From contig JBOEGE010000001.1 in NCBI GenBank assembly GCA_050633265.1, positions 248,001 to 312,000 of the forward strand: 64,000 nt of DNA. The letters run 5' to 3'. Below the pieces are notes generated by a model that saw only the letters and a list, made by a program, of their open reading frames with translations, did no database searches and had not been told where the DNA came from. This document shows positions 1-8,000 of this stretch, one piece after another (position 1 is the stretch's first letter; each line of letters starts with the position of its first letter). This DNA is from JBLHZY01 sp050633265. GTDB lineage: Bacteria; Pseudomonadota; Alphaproteobacteria; Rhodobacterales; Rhodobacteraceae. A program made the position numbers and the translations under genes.

Positions 1-1
1 C

Positions 2-1198
2 ATTCCGTTTCGCATCTTTGAAGCGGTGCGTGAAATGCGCCCGCTTGGCGTGGGCATCAATGTTCAGCCCCATGCGGTTCGTGAATTGTTTGAGCTTGGG
101 CTTGAGGATCAGCTCGAGGCGATCGGGCTGCGCACCAAACAGGTCGGCTATTACTCGGCCCAGGGCGGCGAGATTTGGCGCGAGGATCGGGGCATGTTTG
201 CTGGCTACAACTGGCCGCAATATTCGATCCATCGTGGCGATATGCAGATGATGCTGCTCAATGAGGTGATCAAACGGGCCGGGCCCGAGGCCGTTGTGAT
301 GGGGGCCGCACTCAGCGATTGGCGCGAGGGTGAGGGCGGCGTTGAGATCGACCTGATGGATCGCGAAACCGGCGAGAAACATTCAAGCGCGCGCGGCGCG
401 GTTTTGATTGCCGCCGATGGGATCAACTCGGTCGCGCGCGCCAAGCTTTACCCCGATGAAGGGGCGGCGCATTGGGGCGGCGTGATGATGTGGCGCGGCG
501 TGACCCGAGGCCCGAACTTCCTTGGCGGGCGCACCATGGCGATGGCCGGGCGGCGCGATGCCAAATTTGTCTGCTACCCGATCCAAGAGTTTGACGACGG
601 CACCTGCCTGATCAATTGGATCGCCGATCTGCTGCTGCCCGAAGATTATCAATGGCGCGAGCAAGACTGGAACCGCGAGGGCGCGCGCGCAGATTTTGCC
701 AATACCTTTGCCGAGTGGCGCTTTGATTGGCTCGATGTCCCCAAGGTGATTGAAGAGGCCGAGGGGATTTATGAATACCCGATGGTGGATCGCAACCCGC
801 TGCCCAAATGGACCCATGGCCGCGCGACTTTGCTCGGAGATGCAGCGCACGCGATGTATCCCATCGGCTCGAACGGCGCGAGCCAAGCGATCCTCGACGG
901 TCGGGTTTTGGCGCGCGAGCTGCGGGATCACGGCATCGGGGCAGGGGCTTTGCAGGCCTATGAGGATGTGCGGCGTGAGGTCGTTAATGCCATCGTTCTG
1001 GCCAATCGCGGCGACGGGCCGGATAAGGTTTTGGATATCGTCGCACTTAAGGCCCCGGATGGATTTGCCCATATCCATGATGTGCTGAGCGCAGAGGAGC
1101 TTGAGAAAATCGCCGGCGGTTATAAGGCGCTGGCAGGGATGGATATTGAGGCGCTGAACGCGCGCGCGCCGCTGCTCCCGATGCCCCAAACCGCCTAA
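2..1198 (+). CDS. FAD-dependent monooxygenase, 5' end outside window
   Basis: A flavoprotein hydroxylase of the salicylate/kynurenine-hydroxylase type (NAD(P)H- and FAD-dependent ring hydroxylation), probably cytoplasmic. The frame is open to the left edge, so the N-terminal FAD-binding GxGxxG segment lies outside. What remains starts just after it, with EAVREMRPLGVGINVQPHA, as in homologues. The middle DG motif (AADGINSVAR, near 420-440) and the C-terminal FAD-ribityl motif GDAAHAMYPIGSNG (near 836-872) are both present. About 398 residues are visible, close to full family length. The substrate cannot be read from sequence. A GTG at 26 could be mistaken for the start, but the upstream codons continue the family sequence (IPFRIFEAVREM), so this is a truncated gene at the window edge rather than a short one. 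Confidence 0.85.
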   Translation: MPFRIFEAVREMRPLGVGINVQPHAVRELFELGLEDQLEAIGLRTKQVGYYSAQGGEIWREDRGMFAGYNWPQYSIHRGDMQMMLLNEVIKRAGPEAVVMGAALSDWREGEGGVEIDLMDRETGEKHSSARGAVLIAADGINSVARAKLYPDEGAAHWGGVMMWRGVTRGPNFLGGRTMAMAGRRDAKFVCYPIQEFDDGTCLINWIADLLLPEDYQWREQDWNREGARADFANTFAEWRFDWLDVPKVIEEAEGIYEYPMVDRNPLPKWTHGRATLLGDAAHAMYPIGSNGASQAILDGRVLARELRDHGIGAGALQAYEDVRREVVNAIVLANRGDGPDKVLDIVALKAPDGFAHIHDVLSAEELEKIAGGYKALAGMDIEALNARAPLLPMPQTA

Positions 1199-1255
1199 GC
1201 CAAGCGCGCCGCGCGGGAATTTATCACCAAAGCGTCAGTTTCGCCAATCTGGGCG

Positions 1256-1284
1256 TTGACGCCGCGCGCAACCGGGGATATTCC
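1256..1284 (+). promoter_or_regulatory. Candidate promoter for tRNA-Leu
   Basis: TTGACG (1256-1261) is followed by a 17-nt spacer and TATTCC (1279-1284), 11 nt before the mature tRNA 5' end. The -35 is near consensus and the -10 is weak. Inferred only from spacing and position. Confidence 0.45.
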
Positions 1285-1295
1285 GGCGCCAAGTG

Positions 1296-1379
1296 GCCCG
1301 AGTGGCGGAATGGTAGACGCAGGGGATTCAAAATCCCCCGCCGCAAGGCGTGCGAGTTCGAGTCTCGCCTCGGGCACCA
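1296..1379 (+). tRNA. tRNA-Leu (anticodon CAA)
   Basis: Class II tRNA. The acceptor arm GCCCGAG pairs with CTCGGGC, and the 3' CCA is encoded (1377-1379). The anticodon stem GGGGA/TCCCC (1322-1326 with 1334-1338) encloses the loop TTCAAAA, giving anticodon CAA at 1329-1331, which reads UUG. A long variable arm (around CGCCGCAAGGCG) and the T-arm GTTCGAGTC support leucine. The gene is complete and stands alone between the monooxygenase and modA. No terminator is evident directly downstream. Confidence 0.97.
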
Positions 1380-1609
1380 CTTACCCCCAATTTTTGACTA
1401 CCCCATATTGATCGCGCAGCGGCGCTGAATTTGGCCTGGCGTGCACCAGCATTGTTGCAATGGCGCGCCGCCTCAGCACAAAGCCCGCCACCGCGCTAAG
1501 ACGAAAGTCTGGCCCAGAGGCGCGCGATCTTCCCAACCAGCCCTTGCATCTGCGCCCACAACGCGGCCTATTAAACGCCGGATCAGGCAGGGATGGCACA
1601 AGACAGAGG

Positions 1610-2503
1610 ATGAAGTTTAGAGCATTTGCATTTGGTCCGGCTGTTTTGGCCGCGTGGCTTTTCGCTCTCCCGATCAGCGCGCAGGCCAGGGAGGCGTTGC
1701 GCATTGCTGTGGCCTCAAACTTTGCACCCACTCTTGAGACATTGATCCAGAGCTATCAATCCGAGTTTCCAGACGCGCCCGAAATCACCCTGAGCACCGG
1801 CTCAACCGGCGCGCATTATGCGCTGATCTCGCGCGGGGCGCCCTTTGATCTGTTCTTTGCCGCCGATAATTCCCGCCCCGAAAAGCTGGTTGAGAACGCC
1901 ACTGCGATTGCACAGCGCGCCTATGCGATTGGCATCCCTGTTTTGGTCCTGCCCCAAGGCGAACAGGGCGAAGCGACCAGCGCCCAAAGCATTGGCGCGC
2001 TGATGAAAGGCAAACGCATAGCCATCGCCGATCCGGCCCTTGCGCCCTATGGCATTGCCGCGATGCAGGTGATCCAATGGGCCGGGCTTGATCCGCAAAG
2101 CGATCTCGAGCTGATCTATGGGGCCAACGCCGGGCTTGCGGCGTCGCTCTTTGCGCTCAAAACAAGCGATGGCGCGATCATCGCCAAATCCCAGCTTAGC
2201 CAAATCAAAGCCCACCGTGATTTTCGCGCCATCGCGCTTCCCCAAGCGAGCCACACACCGGTTTGGCAAAACGTCGCCCTTATCTCAGACAGGCCAGAAG
2301 CACGTGCCTTTTATGAATGGTCAACAACAAGCGATGCCGCGCGCGCAATCATTGGCCAAGAGGGCTATCTGCTCGCAATGATAAGCGGCGAAACCGATGC
2401 GCGCGCATCCTATAGCCAAGACGGAGCAATCCAGAACGCAACGCCAAAGATCGCGGCGCAAACATCCATCCAGCCCCAAACCAAAAGCGCGGCCACACAA
2501 TGA
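1610..2503 (+). CDS. modA: Molybdate ABC transporter, periplasmic binding protein
   Basis: Captures molybdate (or tungstate) in the periplasm and delivers it to ModBC. The 297-residue product starts with a Sec signal peptide (MKFRAFAF, hydrophobic core, cleavage near AQA/REALRIAVA), followed by the binding-protein core with the ligand-loop segments ASNFAPT and STGSTGAHYALI. The ATG at 1610 is chosen because the signal peptide begins there; the frame is open upstream to about 1460 but encodes no plausible extension. A short tail (after YLLAMI) is rich in Q, T and A and looks disordered. The stop overlaps the modB start by ATGA, so modABC is one transcription unit. No ModE-type operator was recognised upstream. 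Confidence 0.92.
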   Translation: MKFRAFAFGPAVLAAWLFALPISAQAREALRIAVASNFAPTLETLIQSYQSEFPDAPEITLSTGSTGAHYALISRGAPFDLFFAADNSRPEKLVENATAIAQRAYAIGIPVLVLPQGEQGEATSAQSIGALMKGKRIAIADPALAPYGIAAMQVIQWAGLDPQSDLELIYGANAGLAASLFALKTSDGAIIAKSQLSQIKAHRDFRAIALPQASHTPVWQNVALISDRPEARAFYEWSTTSDAARAIIGQEGYLLAMISGETDARASYSQDGAIQNATPKIAAQTSIQPQTKSAATQ

Positions 2504-3189
2504 GCATCTGGGGCCCAATCCTTTTGTCGCTTCAGCTTGCCGGGCTTAGCACGCTGATCCTGCTTGCCATTGCGCTGCCGCTTGGCTGGTGGCTGGCGCG
2601 AACCCGCGCGCGTATCCGCCCCTTGATCGAGGCGGTCACCGCGCTGCCCCTGGTGCTGCCGCCAACGGTGCTTGGCTTCTATCTGTTGATCCTGATGTCG
2701 CCCGATGCACCACTTGGCGCGGCCTTTCTTAAGATAACCGGCGAGACGCTGACCTTTTCCTTTGTTGGGCTTGTGCTCGCCTCGGTGCTCTATTCCTTGC
2801 CCTTTGCGGTTCAGCCGATCCAAACGGCTTTTGCCCAAACTGGCCCCGGCCTGATCGAGGCGGCGCGCACCCTTGGCGCCAGCCGTTTTGATGCTTTTCG
2901 CTCTGTGGCTTTGCCACTGGCGCGCAAAGGTGTGCTTTCGGCCGCGGTCCTTAGCTTTGCCCATACGCTTGGCGAATTTGGCGTGGTGCTGATGGTTGGC
3001 GGCAATATCCCGGGCAAAACGCGGGTGATTTCGATCGAGGTGTTCACGGCGGTGGAAACACTGGATTACGGGCGCGCGCATCTTTTGGCCGGGGGCTTGC
3101 TGGCCTTCTCAATGATCGTGCTGAGCATTGTCTACCTCACCGGATCAGGCCCGCGCCAAGCAGGACCGATTGGCCAGCGCCATGGCTGA
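2500..3189 (+). CDS. modB: Molybdate ABC transporter permease
   Basis: Inner-membrane permease of the molybdate importer, 229 residues, the usual size, with about five to six hydrophobic spans. The ABC-permease EAA loop that docks on ModC is visible as EAARTLGASRFDAFRSVALP (near residue 120-140), followed by the conserved HTLGEFGVVLMVGGNIPGKT stretch typical of ModB/CysT permeases. The start codon overlaps the modA stop, and the 3' end overlaps modC by 8 nt, indicating translational coupling. Confidence 0.93.
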   Translation: MSIWGPILLSLQLAGLSTLILLAIALPLGWWLARTRARIRPLIEAVTALPLVLPPTVLGFYLLILMSPDAPLGAAFLKITGETLTFSFVGLVLASVLYSLPFAVQPIQTAFAQTGPGLIEAARTLGASRFDAFRSVALPLARKGVLSAAVLSFAHTLGEFGVVLMVGGNIPGKTRVISIEVFTAVETLDYGRAHLLAGGLLAFSMIVLSIVYLTGSGPRQAGPIGQRHG

Positions 3190-4255
3190 GCTCTCCTTTG
3201 ATATCACGCTGCGCCGCGCAGGCTTTGCGCTTGAGGCGGCGGCCAGCATTCCGCTGGAAGGGATCACGGCGATCTCTGGCCCCTCGGGCGCGGGCAAAAC
3301 ATCGCTCATTCGGGTGATCGCCGGGCTGGAACCCGCCGCCCAAGCCAAGATCATTTGCGACGGCAGCGATTGGAGCGGCCTTGCGCCAGAGGCGCGCCAT
3401 ATCGGTGTGGTCTTTCAAGAGGCGCGGTTGTTTCCCCATCTCAGCGTCGCGCAGAACATATCATACGGGGCCAAGCGGCGCGGGGTCGCTCAGGCCCGCC
3501 AAGATGAAATCGCACAGGCGCTTGATCTTGGCCCGCTGCTGACCCGCCGCCCCGCGACCCTTTCGGGGGGCGAAGCAAAACGGGTGGCTCTTGCGCGGGC
3601 TTTGGCCTGCAATCCGCGCCTGCTTTTGCTGGATGAGCCGCTCGCCGGATTGGATGCTGCGCGCGCCGATGAGATCATGCCCTATATTGCCCGCGTCAGC
3701 GATGAATTTGCCCTGCCTGCGCTGCTGGTCAGCCATGCCCCGCGCGAGATCGCGGCTTTGGCCGAACGGGTCTTGCGAATTGAAAGCGGGCGCTGCGCCG
3801 GTTGGGGGCGCGCACCGATTGCCATTCCCGCCCGCGCGCTTGGGGATCAGCGCTATGAACTGGCCGATGGGCAGATCATATCACGCGCCCATAGCGCGCT
3901 CGCGGCCGGGCAGGGCGCGCCCAATGCCTCCAAGGCCCACAACCAAAACGGAACGCTGCGCCCCATCGCGCCGATCATCGCAAGCCTTGCCGATCCGGGC
4001 CAAAGCACCGCAGGCCCTGCGCTGTGCGCGCAGATTGTTGCGCCGGACCGCGCCGATAATGCGGCCCATACGCAGGCCCAGATCCCGCCCCAGATCCCGG
4101 CCCAAACTCTGCCCCAAACCCTTCCGCAGAACCAAATCATGGTTAACCTCGCAGGGCAAAACTTTGTCATTGATGCGCCGCGTGGCCAGTTCCCGCCGCA
4201 GGGGGCGATCTATCTGAGCATGCCATCGCTGATATGGCGGCCAATTAAGGAATGA
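3182..4255 (+). CDS. modC: Molybdate ABC transporter ATPase
   Basis: ATP-hydrolysing subunit of the molybdate importer, 357 residues. Walker A GPSGAGKTS (about residue 35), Q-loop VVFQEARLFPHL, signature LSGGEAKRVALARAL, Walker B LLLLDEPLAGLD and switch histidine VSHA are all intact, so the NBD should be active. The ATG at 3182 overlaps modB. The C-terminal regulatory part is odd: where homologues carry a compact molybdate-binding TOBE/Mop domain, residues roughly 225-357 are Ala/Gln/Pro-rich and include a repeated PQIPxQTLPQ-like run (nt 4075-4135) before a short conserved end. Oxyanion sensing through the Mop domain may therefore be altered or lost. This last point is inference. Confidence 0.9.
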   Translation: MAELSFDITLRRAGFALEAAASIPLEGITAISGPSGAGKTSLIRVIAGLEPAAQAKIICDGSDWSGLAPEARHIGVVFQEARLFPHLSVAQNISYGAKRRGVAQARQDEIAQALDLGPLLTRRPATLSGGEAKRVALARALACNPRLLLLDEPLAGLDAARADEIMPYIARVSDEFALPALLVSHAPREIAALAERVLRIESGRCAGWGRAPIAIPARALGDQRYELADGQIISRAHSALAAGQGAPNASKAHNQNGTLRPIAPIIASLADPGQSTAGPALCAQIVAPDRADNAAHTQAQIPPQIPAQTLPQTLPQNQIMVNLAGQNFVIDAPRGQFPPQGAIYLSMPSLIWRPIKE

Positions 4256-5016
4256 TTCGGGCAGTCAGAAGCGGGCTGTTGCGGGATTCGTGAACAATAG
4301 AGTTCTTTTCAAATCATTGGTTACGAATTGAACAGGGTGCTTGCCCAAACAATGGGCCAAACTGTTAACCATTCCCGCCAATTAAGCAGCCCCGGCTTTG
4401 TTGCACCAATGCAGACAATCCGCTGAGCCAAACCATAGGCCAAACATCCTTAATACCCATTGCCAAAACCTTTCGCAGATGCAGAAAACTTGAACAAAAT
4501 GGTGTTTTTAGCGGTTTTGCCTGCCCTTGGGGAAGCTGTCTTGGCACAGGAAACAATGGCGCGCATTCCGCAGCGGCAAGGCCCTTTGAGCGCCCCAAAA
4601 CACCAATAAATCCGCCCCCGAGCTGACACATTCTCGTCTTTTTTGCTTTTGAAGCGCCAACACATTCCATAGATTAGACCTTGCCCAACTGGGGGGCGAT
4701 GTCTGTAAGGCCACGGGGGCGGCCGCACATGCACTCTGCGTTTGACGTAGGGAGCGGGAATGTGTGTCCGTAAAAGTGGGATCGCGCTGCGCGATAGCTG
4801 CTGGAACACATTCTTGTGCGGAAGTAAGGGATTTATCTCTTGCTCCCGTAATGCACCGCTAAATGGCGTGCATCTCCTCTCTTCAGACATACAACAGAAA
4901 GCGATGTGCGCGCCGCTGCTTGGCTCTCGCGAATGTCGCTCTCATAGGTTGTAACGTTTTGAGATTTTCGGGGTATTCCCGGGGTGCTGCTGCACCAGAA
5001 GTAATGGAGAGAGCGA
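4256..5016. other. 761-bp intergenic region before the RTX/Hint gene
   Basis: I see no supportable gene here. Short open frames on both strands lack family features or ribosome sites. The segment 4290-4520 is AT-richer than its surroundings. Two small hairpins are present: ATCGCG-CTG-CGCGAT (near 4780) and GGTGC-TGCT-GCACC (4983-4996), the latter about 10 nt before the ribosome site GGAGAG (5006-5011) of the next gene, so it lies in the probable 5' leader. A long regulated leader for the secreted protein is plausible, but no promoter could be assigned with confidence. Confidence 0.5.
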
Positions 5017-8000
5017 ATGACTTTTTGGTGGAAATGCTTGCCACATGGCAAAACAACCCCAACGGATACATCCGACAATGATTTTGATGCGCCCGGCGCA
5101 GACAATCTGATCGGTCTATGGGACTTTAATGACGGTGCCAAAACGATTGACACCGGCCTTGCCGATGGGATCGCGCAAAACGGTCACCTGCACGGCGGCG
5201 CGAGCATCTCGAATGGCGCTCTGCACCTTGATGGCAGCCACGATTACTTTGATGTCGCCGGAGCGGACGCACCGTTCGATCTGAGCGCGGGCACAGTGAT
5301 GGTTGAGTTCACCCAAAAAGATCACGTTGGCTCAAGCCCTGATGTTCTGGTGAACCGCGGCGAATATTGCGATCGCAATAGCGAGGGCTATTTCAACATC
5401 CAAGTCACCGCCAGCGGCCAAGTACAAGTTAATCACTATGATGGCGGTCAGTCCGTGCAGCTCTCCACTGCGACTGGTTTCTTCAACGAAGGTGATGACG
5501 TTCGCGTAGCCTACACATGGGACGAAGCCACCGGCGGCAGCATGGTTGTTGAGAACGTCACAGCCGGCACAAGCTTTACCCAAGATCACAGCGTTTCGGG
5601 CCTCTCTCTTGATGTGGGCGACAACGATGATGAGAATTTCACCTTCGGCGCACGTGAAGTAGACGATGGTCAATACGACCAATTCTTCAAAGGCGATATC
5701 AACTACGTCGCGATCTTCGACCAAGACGTTGTCAACACTGGCGACGGCATTGTTTCGGGCACAACCGGCGATGATCTTATTGATCTGGCCTATACTGGCG
5801 ATCCCGATGGCGACATGGTTGATGCTGGCGATGCGATCCTTCCTGGTGAAGCACCCAACGACGACATCATCCAAGCCGGTGCTGGCGACGACACGATCTT
5901 TGGCGGCGAAGGCAATGATGAGATCTACGGCGACACAGGCACATCCAACGTTGAGATGGAGCGCGAGAGCTTCAACTGGAACAAAATTCCAGATACAAAC
6001 GGTGGCGGCGGCAGCGTTGATGATGAGGAAAGCCTCAACAACCAAACCCTGACCCAAGACACAGGCAATGTGACCGTAACCGTCACAACACCCACAGTGA
6101 CCTCTTCAGGGCACGGCTGGTGGCCACACCACTCTGACGATAGCATTGGCGTTGAAAGCTCATTTGAGAGCGAAGATGTTGTCATCTCTGGTATTGATGG
6201 CGCAGGTTCGGCTGTAAACGACAATTCAAGCCTCGCCTCCCTCGCTGAAGAAGGCGAAAGCGGCACCTACAACATCGCATTCTCCGATGCGGTCGAGAAT
6301 GTTGATTTCCGCATCTCCGATATCGATGCCGACCGCGGCCAAGTCACAATCCGTGCTTATGATGCCGCAGGCAATGCAATTGACGTTGATCTGACAGCTG
6401 GCTCGAACCTTGCCCTGACCAACACAGACAGTGTTGCTGGCGCAGACACAGCCACTTCGGCCAACACACATGATGTATCGCCAACAGCGACATCCAACTC
6501 GGTTCTCGTTCAGATCGCAGGCCCCGTTGCCCGCATCGAAGTGATCCACACAAACGTTGGCTCCGGTCTTTCGGGCATCAACATCTCCGACATCTATTAC
6601 GATGCCCCAACCGGCGTTGTTGTGGATGGCGCTGGCAATGATTTGATCAACGGCGGCGTTGGCGATGATGCGATCTTCGGCGAAGGCGGCGACGATACAA
6701 TTCAGCTCACAGACGCATTCGGCGACGATACAATCATCGGCGGCGAAACCGGCGAAACAAACGGCGATACTCTGGATGCAACCGGCGTTACAACCGATAC
6801 ATCCGTTACCTTCTCTGATCCAGAAACCGGCACGATCTCGTCGGGTGCGGATGCTGCGAATTTCGCTGAAATCGAAAACGTTCTGCTCGGCTCCGGCGAC
6901 GATACAGTCACTGGCTCCAATGGCGACGATGCTGTTGATCTTGGCCAAGGCGAAGATGTTGCCGACATGGGCAAAGGCAACGATACTGTTGGCCTTGGCA
7001 AAGATGCCGACGGCACACCAGATGGCGACAAAGACGTTGTTGTCTTTGGTGATGGCGATGGCAACGACACGATCACCGACTTCGACGCACCGATCACAAA
7101 CCCAGACGGCTCGCTGACTGGCATCGATACGCTCGACGTATCCGGCCTGACAGACGCATCGGGTGACCCGGTCAATGTGGCCGATGTAACTGTCACACAA
7201 AACCCAGACGGCAACGCTGTTCTCAGCTTCCCGAATGGCGAAAGCCTCACTTTGGTTGGCGTGCCTGCTTCGGCTGTCACAACACCAGAGCAACTGATGG
7301 CAATCGGCATTCCCGGCCTGCCACTTGATGGTATCGTATCGGGCACAGCTGGCGGCGATCTGATCGACACGGCTTATACCGGCGATCCAGATGGCGACAT
7401 GGTTGATGCAGGTGATGCGATCCTTCCGGGCGAAGCACCAAATGACGACATCATCCAAGCGGGTGCTGGCAATGATACGATCCTTGCAGGCCTTGGCGAT
7501 GATGACATCACAGCCGGCTCCGGCAATGACATCATCACTGGCGGTGCGGGCGATGATCTGATCAACGGCGAAAGCGGCGACGACACAATCCTGGGCTTTG
7601 ACGGCACAGATACAGTCATCGGCGGCGAAACAGGCGAAACAAATGGCGATACGCTCGATCTTTCGGGTGAAACAGCTGATGTTTCGGTTGAGCTGAACGC
7701 CCCAGAAGCCGGCACAGCCACCAATGGCACCGATACTGTTGAGTTCTCCGAAATCGAAGGCCTCACATTGGGCGCCGGCGATGACAAGGTCGATAACACT
7801 TCGGGCACAGGCGCAATCGACAACCTCGATATGGGCGCAGGCGACGATAGTGTTTACCTCGTTGATGACGCAACAATCGACATGGGCGAAGGCGACGACG
7901 TTCTTGAAGTTGGCGACAACAACGATGCGGATCTCGGCGCAGGAGATGACCTTGCTCTGCTGCAAACGGCTGACAATTCAACCGTTGATGGCGGCGCTGG

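Noticed and set aside
4450..4890. Minus-strand frame of 146 residues in the gap before the RTX gene
   Set aside because: Cys/Arg/Lys-rich, no family resemblance, no ribosome site, and inconsistent with local codon use.
6226..7965. Minus-strand frame of about 579 residues
   Set aside because: Antisense shadow of the same repeat gene.
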